A stretch of 64,000 bases of DNA from Hyperoodon ampullatus. Its lineage: Eukaryota; Chordata; Mammalia; Artiodactyla; Ziphiidae. Positions 39,992 to 53,903 of this stretch are shown here, one piece after another. The stretch is taken from assembly GCA_949752795.1 (NCBI GenBank), contig CATKHW010000426.1, positions 62,001 through 126,000 of the forward strand, read 5' to 3'. Each line of letters begins with the position of its first letter. Within the stretch, counting starts at the first letter, position 1. The notes beneath the pieces were generated by a model. That model had not been told where the DNA came from. It made no database searches and saw only the letters and a list, made by a program, of their open reading frames with translations. Made by a program: the position numbers and the translations under genes.

Positions 39992-41730
39992 GGACGGGCA
40001 CATATCACTGTAATTTCCCGGCAGGAAGAAGAATTAACCAAATTCTCAGCCACCCACCGGGAACCAGTATAGGTCCTGAACCAAAATTTTGGACTTGCGT
40101 TCAGCTCACCAAAAACGAGTTGAAAAATGGAGCTCAGGAGCACAGCAATTCACAAACTGGCCGAGTAATAAAGGACAACTATCGTCCAAAAATCTGTTGA
40201 GGGAAGGCAACGAGGCGGACTTGAAAGCGAGGCAGAAGAGCAGGAAACAGATTTCAAGAGGTACTTTGGAATCGCCTTTAAAGCACAGGAAGAGGGGCAC
40301 AACTTCGACAATGACGCACTTGGCCAAAAAGGGCCTATGCGTTTTCTCCTGAATATATTCAGGAGAAAACGCATACGCCCTTTTTGGCCAAGCAAGCAAG
40401 CGGGCAATACAAATCTGCACTACAAAGAAGTATCACTTCCCACCGGTCAAAGGGGACATCCACAAAATGTGTAAGAACAAGAAAGGCAAGACAGGCCCTC
40501 GAGAACAGGGAGCCTTGTTATGCTGATGGGCGGGATGTAAATTGCCAACTGCCTCTCTGGAGGAGTGCATTCTGTTCCCTAAAACAAGTAAAGAACAGAG
40601 CTACAGAGCCAAGGGCACTACCAGTCTAGGGAATATACCTTGGGAAAACTGAAAATCAATAAGACAGAGCCACCCCAAAATTTAGGGCTGCACTGCATAC
40701 AAGAACCTCAACTTGGATACACCTTAAGTATCCCAGAAAATATAAACATGGTTCAAAAAATTGTGGTACTTACATATGATGGAATATCCCTCAGCCATGA
40801 AATCAATGTCATAAGACCAGTAGCAGCAAAATGGGTGGATTCAGGTACGATGATTCTAAGTGAAATAAGTCACACAGAAAAAGAAACTTATCATAAGATA
40901 TCACTTATGAAGATCCTGTAAACATGGCTACACTTGAAATGAGTTAGGAAAGAGAACAGTGTCTCACATTTAGAAAACACTCTTATACCTGCTTAAGGGG
41001 GAAGGAGAGGTGGGGTGATGCATAAAACCAGAGTTTGATATAAGCACAGGTACCGTTCCAAAAACCAACTATGGAATAGACAAGACCTACACCGTCCTCA
41101 GCGAAAGGGACTCAAAACTCCATATTTCCCGCAGAGGAAAATATCTGACTAGTAAGAATCTTAAAGCCTATGTATTGATATGTCTCCATAAGGGAATCAA
41201 GTGTGTCTAGACTGGCATAAACATGGCAGCGAGAATCAGCTCAAACCCACTATAAAAAGGAATTTCAAAAACAAAACAAAAAAACTGGGAAATTCTTTAC
41301 AATTCCTTCAGGGTCTCTGATGAAAGCTGGAATGACCCTATCTACAACGACAGCTGGATGTGGCATAAGGAGGGACACTTGGGACTGAGAAGATTGGTGA
41401 GATTGGGTGAGCAAATGCAGACCCTTTAAAGCAATAATGCATGGCACCCATTCCATGGGTCCGAACTCGCCAGGTTGAAGGGAATATTACTACAGCTATA
41501 ACATGTGCGGGAAACCTAGAGAACGGACACACTGTGAATACGAAAGGTTTCTAAAACTCAACGCATAGTCCCTCTCCTGGTGCTCCGGTTTGACTTTCCG
41601 TCTGCTTTACTATCAACCTCCCAACTTGGAGAGACAGCGCCTTTAACCTCTTGGTTCGCACAGGTTGCCAATTTGGCAGAGGATGAAAGGGAAGAGGGAG
41701 AACCAATGAGAGAGTAGCTGTTAGGCATTT
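39992..41730 (+). repeat. Satellite unit 24 (many private changes)
   Basis: One of the most divergent units. It has CTTGCGTTCAG near 40094, CAGGAGCAC near 40135, AGAAGAGCAGG near 40236, GTACTTTGG near 40261, GGGCCTATG in the left palindrome arm (40319-40392), CAATACAAATC near 40406 and ACATATGATGG near 40772. TTGAAATGAG near 40935 recurs in unit 35. Confidence 0.97.
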
Positions 41731-43469
41731 GGACGGGCACATATCACTGTAATTTCCCGGCAGGAAGAAGAATTAACCAAATTCTCAGCCACCCACCGGG
41801 AACCAGTATAGGTCCTGAACCAAAATTTTGGACTTGCGGTCAGCTCACCAAAAACGAGTTGAAAAATGGAGCTCAGGGGCACAGCAATTCACAAACTGGC
41901 CGAGTAATAAAGGACAACTATCGTCCAAAAATCTGTTGAGGGAAGGCAACGAGGCGGACTTGAAAGCGAGGCAGAATAGCAGGAAACAGATTTCAAGAGG
42001 TACGTTGGAATCGCCTTTAAAGCACAGGAAGAGGGGCACAACTTCGACAATGATGCACTTGGCCAAAAAGGGCGTATGCGTTTTCTCCTGAATATATTCA
42101 GGAGAAAACGCATACGCCCTTTTTGGCCAAGCAAGCAAGCGGGCAATGCAAATCTGCACTACAAAGAAGTATCACTTCCCACCGGTCAAAAGGGACATCC
42201 ACAAAATGTGTAAGAACAAGAAAGGCAAGACAGGCCCTGGAGAACAGGGAGCCTTGTTATGCTGATGGGCGGGATGTAAATTGCCAACTGCCTCTCTGGA
42301 GGAGTGCATTCTGTTCCCTAAAACAAGTAAAGAACAGAGCTACAGAGCCAAGGGCACTACCAGTCTAGGGAATATACCTTGGGAAAACTGAAAATCAATA
42401 AGACAGAGCCACCCCAAAATTTAGGGCTGCACTGCATACAAGGACCTGAACTTGGATACACCTTAAGTATCCCAGAAAATATAAACATGGTTCAAAAAAT
42501 TGTGGTACTTACGTACGATGGAATATCCCTCAGCCATGAAATCAATGTCATAAGACCAGTAGCAGCAAAATGGGTGGATTCAGGTACGATGATTCTAAGT
42601 GAAATAAGTCACACAGAAAAAGAAACTTATCATAAGATATCACTTATGAAGATCCTGTAAACATGGCTACACTTGAACTGTGTTAGGAAAGAGAACAGTG
42701 TCTCACATTTAGAAAACACTCTTATACCTGCTTAAGGGGGAAGGAGAGGTGGGGTGATGCATAAAACCAGAGTTTGATATAAGCACAGGTACCGTTCCAA
42801 AAACCAACTATGGAATAGACAAGACCTACACCGTCCTCAGTGAAAGGGACTCAAAACCCCATATTTCCCGCAGAGGAAAATATCTGACTAGTAAGAATCT
42901 TAAAACCTATGTATTGATATGTCTCCATAAGGGAATCAAGTGTGTCTAGACTGGCATAAACATGGCAGCGAGAATCAGCTCAAACCCACTATAAAAAGGA
43001 ATTTCAAAAACAAAACAAAAAAACTGGGAAATTCTTTACAATTCCTTCAGGGTCTCTGATGAAAGCTGGAATGACCCTATCTACAACGACAGCTGGATGT
43101 GGCATAAGGAGGGACACTTGGGACTGAGACGATTGGTGAGATTGGGTGAGCAAATGCAGACCCTTTAAAGCAATAATGCATGGCACCCATTCCATCGGTC
43201 CGAACTCTCCAGGTTGAAGGGAATATTACTACAGCTATAACATGTGCGGGAAACCTAGAGAACGGACACACTGTGAATACGAAAGGTTTCTAAAACTCAA
43301 CGCATAGTCCCTCTCCTGGTGCTCCGGTTTGACTTTCCGTCTGCTTTACTATCAACCTCCCAACTTGGAGAGACAGCGCCTTTAACCTCTTGGTTCGCAC
43401 AGGTTGCCAATTTGGCAGAGGATGAAAGGGAAGAGGGAGAACCAATGAGAGAGTAGCTGTTAGGCATTT
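41731..43469 (+). repeat. Satellite unit 25
   Basis: Perfect palindrome at 42058-42131. GACCTGAAC near 42444 is shared with unit 26, and GACAGCGCC near 43373 with unit 24. Private changes are CTGTGTTAGG near 42678 and CCATCGGTCC near 43192. Confidence 0.97.
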
Positions 43470-45208
43470 GGAGGGGCACATATCACTGTAATTTCCCGGC
43501 AGGAAGAAGAATTAACCAAATTCTCAGCCACCCACCGGGAACCAGTATAGGTCCTGAACCAAAATTTTGGACTTGCGGTCAGCTCACCAAAAACGAGTTG
43601 AAAAATGGAGCTCAGGGGCACAGCAATTCACAAACTGGCCGAGTAATAAAGGACAACTATCGTCCAAAAATCTGTTGAGGGAAGGCAACGAGGCGGACTT
43701 GAAAGCGAGGCAGAATAGCAGGAAACAGATTTCAAGAGGTACGTTGGAATCGCCTTTAAAGCACAGGAAGAGGGGCACAACTTCGACAATGATGCACTTG
43801 GCCAAAAAGGGCGTATGCGTTTTCTCCTGAATATATTCAGGAGAAAACGCATACGCCCTTTTTGGCCAAGCAAGCAAGCGGGCAATGCAAATCTGCACTA
43901 CAAAGAAGTATCACTTCCCACCGGTCAAAAGGGACATCCACAATATGTGTAAGAACAAGAAAGGCAAGACAGGCCCTGGAGAACAGGGAGCCTTGTTATG
44001 CTGATGGGCGGGATGTAAATTGCCAACTGCCTCTCTGGAGGAGTGCATTCTGTTCCCTAAAACAAGTAAAGAACAGAGCTACAGAGCCAAGGGCACTACC
44101 AGTCTAGGGAATATACCTTGGGAAAACTGAAAATCAATAAGACAGAGCCACCCCAAAATTTAGGGCTGCACTGCATACAAGGACCTGAACTTGGATACAC
44201 CTTAAGTATCCCAGAAAATATAAACATGGCTCAAAAAATTGTGGTACTTACATACGATGGAATATCCCTCAGCCATGAAATCAATGTCATAAGACCAGTA
44301 GCAGCAAAATGGGTGGATTCAGGTACGATGATTCTAAGTGAAATAAGTCACACAGAAAAAGAAACTTATCATAAGATATCACTTATGAAGATCCTGTAAA
44401 CATGGCTACACTTGAACTGAGTTAGGAAAGAGAACAGTGTCTCACATTTAGAAAACACTCTTATACCTGCTTAAGGGAGAAGGAGAGGTGGGGTGATGCA
44501 TAAAACCAGAGTTTGATATAAGCACAGGTACCGTTCCAAAAACCAACTATGGAATAGACAAGACCTACACCGTCCTCAGCGAAAGGGACTCAAAACCCCA
44601 TATTTCCCGCAGAGGAAAATATCTGACTAGTAAGAATCTTAAAACCTATGTATTGATATGTCTCCATAAGGGAATCATGTGTGTCTAGACTGGCATAAAC
44701 ATGGCAGCGAGAATCAGCTCAAACCCACTATAAAAAGGAATTTCAAAAACAAAACAAAAAAACTGGGAAATTCTTTACAATTCCTTCAGGGTCTCTGATG
44801 AAAGCTGGAATGACCCTATCTACAACGACAGCTGGATGTGGCATAAGGAGGGACACTTGGGACTGAGACGATTGGTGAGATTGGGTGAGCAAATGCAGAC
44901 CCTTTAAAGCAATAATGCATGGCACCCATTCCATGGGTCCGAACTCTCCAGGTTGAAGGGAATATTACTACAGCTATAACATGTGCGGGAAACCTAGAGA
45001 ACGGACACACTGTGAATACGAAAGGTTTCTAAAACTCCACGCATAGTCCCTCTCCTGGTGCTCCGGTTTGACTTTCCGTCTGCTTTACTATCAACCTCCC
45101 AACTTGGAGAGACAGCCCCTTTAACATCTTGGTTCGCACAGGTTGCCAATTTGGCAGAGGATGAAAGGGAAGAGGGAGAACCAATGAGAGAGTAGCTGTT
45201 AGGCATTT
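43470..45208 (+). repeat. Satellite unit 26
   Basis: It opens GGAGGGGC. Marks are CAATATGTG near 43942, CATGGCTCAA near 44225, AGGGAGAAGG near 44474 and ATCATGTGTG near 44674. Its tail (CTCCACGCATAG, AACATCTTGG) recurs in units 28 and 29. Perfect palindrome at 43797-43870. Confidence 0.97.
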
Positions 45209-46947
45209 GGACGGGCACATATCACTGTAATTTCCCGGCAGGAAGAAGAATTAACCAAATTCTCAGCCACCCACCGGGAACCAGTATAGGTCCTGAACCA
45301 AAATTTTGGACTTGCGGTCAGCTCACCAAAAACGAGTTGAAAAATGGAGCTCAGGGGCACAGCAATTCACAAACTGGCCGAGTAATAAAGGACAACTATC
45401 GTCCAAAAATCTGTTGAGGGAAGGCAACGAGGCGGACTTGAAAGCGAGGCAGAATAGCAGGAAACAGATTTCAAGAGGTACGTTGGAATCGCCTTTAAAG
45501 CACAGGAAGAGGGGCACAACTTCGACAATGATGCACTTGGCCAAAAAGGGCGTATGCGTTTTCTCCTGAATATATTCAGGAGAAAACGCATACGCCCTTT
45601 TTGGCCAAGCAAGCAAGCGGGCAATGCAAATCTGCACTACAAAGAAGTATCACTTCCCAACAGTCAAAGGGGACATCCACAAAATGTGTAAGAACAAGAA
45701 AGGCAAGACAGGCCCTGGAGAACAGGGAGCCTTGTTATGCTGATGGGCGGGATGTAAATTGCCAACTGCCTCTCTGGAGGAGTGCATTCTGTTCCCTAAA
45801 ACAAGTAAAGAACAGAGCTACAGAGCCAAGGGCACTACCAGCCTAGGGAATATACCTTGGGAAAACTGAAAATCAATAAGACAGAGCCACCCCAAAATTT
45901 AGGGCTGCACTGCATACAAGGATCTCAACTTGGATACACCTTAAGTATCCCAGAAAATATAAACATGGTTCAAAAAATTGTGGTACTTACGTACGATGGA
46001 ATATCCCTCAGCCATGAAATCAATGTCATAAGACCAGTAGCAGCAAAATGGGTGGATTCAGGTACGATGATTCTAAGTGAAATAAGTCACACAGAAAAAG
46101 AAACTTATCATAAGATATCACTTATGAAGATCCTGTAAACATGGCTACACTTGAACTGAGTTAGGAAAGAGAACAGTGTCTCACATTTAGAAAACACTCT
46201 TATACCTGCTTAAGGGGGAAGGAGAGGTGGGGTGATGCATAAAACCAGAGTTTGATATAAGCACAGGTACCGTTCCAAAAACCAACTATGGAATAGACAA
46301 GACCTACACCGTCCTCAGTGAAAGGGACTCAAAACCCCATATTTCCCGCAGAGGAAAATATCTGAGTAGTAAGAATCATAAAACCTATGTATTGATATGT
46401 CTCCGTAAGGGAATCAAGTGTGTCTAGACTGGCATAAACATGGCAGCGAGAATCAGCTCAAACCCACTATAAAAAGGAATTACAAAAACAAAACAAAAAA
46501 ACTGGGAAATTCTTTACAATTCCTTCAGGGTCTCTGATGAAAGCTGGAATGACCCTATCTACAACGACAGCTGGATGTGGCATAAGGAGGGACACTTGGG
46601 ACTGAGACGATTGGTGAGATTGGGTGAGCAAATGCAGACCCTTTAAAGCAATAATGCATGGCACCCATTCCATGGGTCCGAACTCTCCAGGTTGAAGGGA
46701 ATATTACTACAGCTATAACATGTGCGGGAAACCTAGAGAACGGACACACTGTGAATACGAAAGGTTTCTAAAACTCAACGAATAAACCCTCTCCTGGTGC
46801 TCCGGATTGACTTTCCGGCTGCTTTACTATCAACCTCCCAACTTGGAGAGACAGCCCATTTAACCTCTTGGTTCGCACAGGTTGCCAATTTGGCAGAGGA
46901 TGAAAGGGAAGAGGGAGAACCAATGAGAGAGTAGCTGTTAGGCATTT
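45209..46947 (+). repeat. Satellite unit 27
   Basis: CCCAACAGTCAAAGGGG near 45657 is shared with units 29 and 30. GGAATTACAAAAAC near 46477 and the tail CGAATAAACC, CGGATTGAC and CCCATTTAACC are shared with units 30 and 32. Perfect palindrome at 45536-45609. Confidence 0.97.
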
Positions 46948-48686
46948 GGACGGGCACATATCACTGTAATTTCCCGGCAGGAAGAAGAATTAACCAAATT
47001 CTCAGACACCCACCGGGAACCAGTATAGGTCCTGAACCAAAATTTTGGACTTGCGGTCAGCTCTCCAAAAACGAGTTGAAAAATGGAGCTCAGGGACACA
47101 GCAATTCACAAACTGGCCGAGTAATAAAGGACAACTATCGTCCAAAAATCTGTTGAGGGAAGGCAACGAGGCGGACTTGAAAGCGAGGCAGAATAGCAGG
47201 AAACAGATTTCAAGAGGTACGTTGGAATCGGCTTTAAAGCACAGGAAGAGGGGCACAACTTCGACAATGATGCACTTGGCCAAAAAGGGCGTATGCGTTT
47301 TCTCCTGAATATATTCAGGAGAAAACGCATACGCCCTTTTTGGCCAAACAAGCAAGGGGGCAATGCAAATCTGCACTACAAAGAAGTATCACTTCCCACC
47401 GGTCAAAAGGGACATCAACAAAATGTGTAAGAACAAGAAAGGCAAGACAGGCCCTGGAGAACAGGGAGCCTTGTTATGCTGATGGGCGGGATGTAAATTG
47501 CCAACTGCCTCTCTGGAGGAGTGCATTCTGTTCCCTAAAACAAGTAAAGAACAGAGCTACAGAGCCAGGGGCACTACCAGTCTAGGGAATATACCTTGGG
47601 AAAACTGAAAATCAATAAGACAGAGCCACCCCAAAATTTAGGGCTGCACTGCATACAAGGACCTCAACTTGGATACACCTTAAGTATCCCAGAAAATATA
47701 AACATGGTTCAAAAAATTGTGGTACTTACGTACGATGGAATATCCCTCAGCCATGAAATCAATGTCATAAGACCAGTAGCAGCAAAATGGGTGGATTCAG
47801 GTACGATGATTCTAAGTGAAATAAGTCACACAGAAAAAGAAACTTATCATAAGATATCACTTATGAAGATCCTGTAAACATGGCTACACTTGAACTGAGT
47901 TAGGAAAGAGAACAGTGTCTCACATTTAGAAAACACTCTTATACCTGCTTAAGGGGGAAGGAGAGGTGGGGTGATGCATAAAACCAGAGTTTGATATAAG
48001 CACAGGTACCGTTCCAAAAACCAACTATGGAATAGACAAGACCTACACCGTCCTCAGTGAAAGGGACTCAAAACCCCATATTTCCCGCAGAGGAAAGTAT
48101 CTGACTAGTAAGAATCATAAAACCTATGTATTGATATGTCTCCGTAAGGGAATCAAGTGTGTCTAGACTGGCATAAACATGGCAGCGAGAATCAGCTCAA
48201 ACCCACTATAAAAAGGAATTTCAAAAACAAAACAAAAAAACTGGGAAATTCTTTACAATTCCTTCAGGGTCTCTGATGAAAGCTGGAATGACCCTATCTA
48301 CAACAACAGCTGGATATGGGATAAGAAGGGACACTTGGGACTGAGACGATTGGTGAGATTGGGTGAGCAAATGCAGACCCTTTAAAGCAATAATGCATGG
48401 CACCCATTCCATGGGTCCGAACTCTCCAGGTTGAAGGGAATATTACTACAGCTATAACATGTGCTGGAAACCTAGGGAACGGACACACTGTGAATACGAA
48501 AGGTTTCTAAAACTCCACGCATAGTCCCTCTCCTGGTGCTCCGGTTTGACTTTCCGTCTGCTTTACTATCAACCTCCCAACTTGGAGAGACAGCCCCTTT
48601 AACATCTTGGTTCGCACAGGTTGCCAATTTGGCAGAGGATGAAAGGGAAGAGGGAGAACCAATGAGAGAGTAGCTGTTAGGCATTT
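46948..48686 (+). repeat. Satellite unit 28
   Basis: CTCAGACACCC near 47003 recurs in units 31 and 34. GCAAGGGGGCAATG near 47353 recurs in units 31 and 33. GCCAGGGGC near 47565 recurs in units 31, 33 and 34. Late in the unit AACAACAGCTGG and GATATGGGATAAG near 48302 are close to unit 29. Palindrome at 47275-47348 differs only at its last base pair. Confidence 0.97.
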
Positions 48687-50425
48687 GGACGGGCACATAT
48701 CACTGTAATTTCCCGGCAGGAAGAAGAATTAACCAAATTCTCAGCCACCCACCGGGAACCAGTATAGGTCCTGAACCAAAATTTTGGACTTGCGGTCAGC
48801 TCACCAAAATCGAGTTGAAAAATGGAGCTCAGGGGCACAGCAATTCACAAACTGGCCGAGTAATAAAGGACAACTATCGTCCAAAAATCTGTTGAGGGAA
48901 GGCAACGAGGCGGACTTGAAAGCGAGGCAGAATAGCAGGAAACAGATTTCAAGAGGTACGTTGGAATCGCCTTTAAAGCACAGGAAGAGGGGCACAACTT
49001 CGACAATGATGCACTTGGCCAAAAAGGGCGTATGCGTTTTCTCCTGAATATATTCAGGAGAAAACGCATACGCCCTTTTTGGCCAAGCAAGCAAGCGGGC
49101 AATGCAAATCTGCACTACAAAGAAGTATCACTTCCCAACAGTCAAAGGGGACATCCACAAAATGTGTAAGAACAAGAAAGGCAAGACAGGCCCTGGAGAA
49201 CAGGGAGCCTTGTTATGCTGATGGGCGGGATGTAAATTGCCAACTGCCTCTCTGGAGGAGTGCATTCTGTTCCCTAAAACAAGTAAAGAACAGAGCTACA
49301 GAGCCAAGGGCACTACCAGTCTAGGGAATATACCTTGGGAAAACTGAAAATCAATAAGACAGAGCCACCCCAAAATTTAGGGCTGCACTGCATACAAGGA
49401 TCTCAACTTGGATACACCTTAAGTATCCCAGAAAATATAAACATGGTTCAAAAAATTGTGGTACTTACGTACGATGGAATATCCCTCAGCCATGAAATCA
49501 ATGTCATAAGACCAGTAGCAGCAAAATAGGTGGATTCAGGTACGATGATTCTAAGTGAAATAAGTCACACAGAAAAAGAAACTTATCATAAGATATCACT
49601 TATGAAGATCCTGTAAACATGGCTACACTTGAACTGAGTTAGGAAAGAGAACAGTGTCTCACATTTAGAAAACACTCTTATACCTGCTTAAGGGGGAAGG
49701 AGAGGTGGGGTGATGCATAAAACCAGAGTTTGATATAAGCACAGGTACCGTTCCAAAAACCAACTATGGAATAGACAAGACCTACACCGTCCTCAGTGAA
49801 AGGGACTCAAAACCCCCTATTTCCCGCAGAGGAAAGTATCTGACTAGTAAGAATCTTAAAACCTATGTATTGATATGTCTCCGTAAGGGAATCAAGTGTG
49901 TCTAGACTGGCATAAACATGGCAGCGAGAATCAGCTCAAACCCACTATAAAAAGGAATTTCAAAAACAAAACAAAAAAACTGGGAAATTCTTTACAATTC
50001 CTTCAGGGTCTCTGATGAAAGCTGGAATGACCCTATCTACAACGACAGCTGGATATGGCATAAGAAGGGACACTTGGGACTGAGACGATTGGTGAGATTG
50101 GGTGAGCAAATGCAGACCCTTTAAAGCAATAATGCATGGCACCCATTCCATGGGTCCGAACTCTCCAGGTTGAAGGGAATATTACTACAGCTATAACATG
50201 TGCTGGAAACCTAGGGAACGGACACACTGTGAATACGAAAGGTTTCTAAAACTCCACGCATAGTCCCTCTCCTGGTGCTCCGGTTTGACTTTCCGTCTGC
50301 TTTACTATCAACCTCCCAACTTGGAGAGACAGCCCCTTTAACATCTTGGTTCGCACAGGTTGCCAATTTGGCAGAGGATGAAAGGGAAGAGGGAGAACCA
50401 ATGAGAGAGTAGCTGTTAGGCATTT
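48687..50425 (+). repeat. Satellite unit 29
   Basis: AAAATAGGTGG near 49524 turns the Trp codon of the open stretch into a stop. GGATATGGCATAAGAAGGG near 50051 and TGCTGGAAACCTAGGG near 50201 are close to unit 28. Perfect palindrome at 49014-49087. Confidence 0.97.
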
Positions 50426-52164
50426 GGACGGGCACATATCACTGTAATTTCCCGGCAGGAAGAAGAATTAACCAAATTCTCAGCCACCCACCGGGAACCA
50501 GTATAGGTCCTGAACCAAAATTTTGGACTTGCGGTCAGCTCACCAAAAACGAGTTGAAAAATGGAGCTCAGGGGCACAGCAATTCACAAACTGGCCGAGT
50601 AATAAAGGACAACTATCGTCCAAAAATCTGTTGAGGGAAGGCAACGAGGCGGACTTGAAAGCGAGGCAGAATAGCAGGAAACAGATTTCAAGAGGTACGT
50701 TGGAATCGCCTTTAAAGCACAGGAAGAGGGGCACAACTTCGACAATGATGCACTTGGCCAAAAAGGGCGTATGCGTTTTCTCCTGAATATATTCAGGAGA
50801 AAACGCATACGCCCTTTTTGGCCAAGCAAGCAAGCGGGCAATGCAAATCTGCACTACAAAGAAGTATCACTTCCCAACAGTCAAAGGGGACATCCACAAA
50901 ATGTGTAAGAACAAGAAAGGCAAGACAGGCCCTGGAGAACAGGGAGCCTTGTTATGCTGATGGGCGGGATGTAAATTGCCAACTGCCTCTCTGGAGGAGT
51001 GCATTCTGTTCCCTAAAACAAGTAAAGAACAGAGCTACAGAGCCAAGGGCACTACCAGCCTAGGGAATATACCTTGGGAAAACTGTAAATCAATAAGACA
51101 GAGCCACCCCAAAATTTAGGGCTGCACTGCATACAAGGACCTCAACTTGGATACACCTTAAGTATCCCAGAAAATATAAACATGGTTCAAAAAATTGTGG
51201 TACTTACGTACGATGGAATATCCCTCAGCCATGAAATCAATGTCATAAGACCAGTAGCAGCAAAATGGGTGGATTCAGGTACGATGATTCTAAGTGAAAT
51301 AAGCCACACAGAAAAAGAAACTTATCATAAGATATCACTTATGAAGATCCTGTAAACATGGCTACACTTGAACTGAGTTAGGAAAGAGAACAGTGTCTCA
51401 CATTTAGAAAACACTCTTATACCTGCTTAATGGGGAAGGAGAGGTGGGGTGATGCATAAAACCAGAGTTTGATATAAGCACAGGTACCGTTCCAAAAACC
51501 AACTCTGGAATAGACAAGACCTACACCGTCCTCAGTGAAAGGGACTCAAAACCCCATATTTCCCACAGAGGAAAATATCTGACTAGTAAGAATCATAAAA
51601 CCTATGTATTGATATGTCTCCGTAAGGGAATCAAGTGTGTCTAGACTGGCATAAACATGGCAGCGAGAATCAGCTCAAACCCACTATAAAAAGGAATTAC
51701 AAAAACAAAACAAAAAAACTGGGAAATTCTTTACAATTCCTTCAGGGTCTCTGATGAAAGCTGGAATGACCCTATCTACAACGACAGCTGGATGTGGCAT
51801 AAGGAGGGACACTTGGGACTGAGACGATTGGTGAGATTGGGTGAGCAAATGCAGACCCTTTAAAGCAATAATGCATGGCACCCATTCCATGGGTCCGAAC
51901 TCTCCAGGTTGAAGGGAATATTACTACAGCTATAACATGTGCGGGAAACCTAGAGAACGGACACACTGTGAATACGAAAGGTTTCTAAAACTCAACGAAT
52001 AAACCCTCTCCTGGTGCTCCGGATTGACTTTCCGGCTGCTTTACTATCAACCTCCCAACTTGGAGAGACAGCCCATTTAACCTCTTGGTTCGCACAGGTT
52101 GCCAATTTGGCAGAGGATGAAAGGGAAGAGGGAGAACCAATGAGAGAGTAGCTGTTAGGCATTT
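50426..52164 (+). repeat. Satellite unit 30
   Basis: The head is like units 27 and 29 (CCCAACAGTC near 50873). The tail is like unit 27. AACTGTAAATC near 51081 adds a stop near the start of the open stretch. Private changes are TTAATGGGGAAGG near 51427 and CAACTCTGG near 51500. Perfect palindrome at 50753-50826. Confidence 0.97.
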
Positions 52165-53903
52165 GGACGGGCACATATCACTGTAATTTCCCGGCAGGAA
52201 GAAGAATTAACCAAATTCTCAGACACCCACCGGGAACCAGTATAGGTCCTGAACCAAAATTTTGGACTTGCGGTCAGCTCTCCAAAAACGAGTTGATAAA
52301 TGGAGCTCAGGGACACAGCAATTCACAAACTGGCCGAGTAATAAAGGACAACTATCGTCCAAAAATCTGTTGAGGGAAGGCAACGAGGCGGACTTGAAAG
52401 CGAGGCAGAATAGCAGGAAACAGATTTCAAGAGGTACGTTGGAATCGCCTTTAAAGCACAGGAAGAGGGGCACAACTTCGACAATGATGCACTTGGCCAA
52501 AAAGGGCGTATGCGTTTTCTCCTGAATATATTCAGGAGAAAACGCATACGCCCTTTTTGGCCAAGCAAGCAAGGGGGCAATGCAAATCTGCACTACAAAG
52601 AAGTATCACTTCCCACCGGTCAAAAGGGTCATCCACAAAATGTGTAAGAACAAGAAAGGCAAGACAGGCCCTGGAGAACAGGGAGCCTTGTTATGCTGAT
52701 GGGCGGGATGTAAATTGCCAACTGCCTCTCTGGAGGAGTGCATTGTGTTCCCTAAAACAAGTAAAGAACAGAGCTACAGAGCCAGGGGCACTACCAGTCT
52801 AGGGAATATACCTTGGGAAAACTGAAAATCAATAAGACAGAGCCACCCCAAAATTTAGGGCTGCACTGCATACAAGGACCTCAACTTGGATACACCTTAA
52901 GTATCCCAGAAAATATAAACATGGTTCAAAAAATTGTGGTACTTACGTACGATGGAATATCCCTCAGCCATGAAATCAATGTCATAAGACCAGTAGCAGC
53001 AAAATGGGTGGATTCAGGTACGATGATTCTAAGTGAAATAAGTCACACAGAAAAAGAAACTTATCATAAGATATCACTTATGAAGATCCTGTAAACATGG
53101 CTACACTTGAACTGAGTTAGGAAAGAGAACAGTGTCTCACATTTAGAAAACACTCTTATACCTGCTTAAGGGGGAAGGAGAGGTGGGGTGATGCATAAAA
53201 CCAGAGTTTGATATAAGCACAGGTACCGTTCCAAAAACCAACTATGGAATAGACAAGACCTACACCGTCCTCAGTGAAAGGGACTCAAAACCCCATATTT
53301 CCCGCAGAGGAAAGTATCTGACTAGTAAGAATCTTAAAACCTATGTATTGATATGTCTCCGTAAGGGAATCAAGTGTGTCTAGACTGGCATAAACATGGC
53401 AGCGAGAATCAGCTCAAACCCACTATAAAAAGGAATTTCAAAAACAAAACAAAAAAACTGGGAAATTCTTTACAATTCCTTCAGGGTCTCTGATGAAAGC
53501 TGGAATGACCCTATCTACAACGACAGCTGGATGTGGCATAAGGAGGGACACTTGGGACTGAGACGATTGGTGAGATTGGGTGAGCAAATGCAGACCCTTT
53601 AAAGCAATAATGCATGGCACCCATTTCATGGGTTCGAACTCTCCAGGTTGAAGGGAATATTACTACAGCTATAACATGTGCGGGAAACCTAGGGAACGGA
53701 CACACTGTGAATACGAAAGGTTTCTAAAACTCAACGCATAGTACCTCTCCTGGTGATCCGGTTCGACTTTCCGTCTGCTTTACTATCAACCTCCCAACTT
53801 GGAGAGACAGCCCCTTTAACCTCTCGGTTCGCACAGGTTGCCAATTTGGCAGAGGATGAAAGGGAAGAGGGAGAACCAATGAGAGAGTAGCTGTTAGGCA
53901 TTT
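52165..53903 (+). repeat. Satellite unit 31
   Basis: Head as in unit 28. CATTGTGTTCC near 52741 is shared with units 33 and 34. The tail (CCATTTCATGGG near 53621, GTACCTCTCC near 53741) is shared with unit 34. A private T at 53634 makes GGTTCGAACTC. Perfect palindrome at 52492-52565. Confidence 0.97.

Noticed and set aside
53631..53641. GGTTCGAACTC in unit 31, similar to a Pol III B box or tRNA T-loop
   Set aside because: All other units read GGTCCGAACTC or a close variant at this place. No A box or tRNA fold is visible upstream, so a tRNA or SINE origin cannot be supported.
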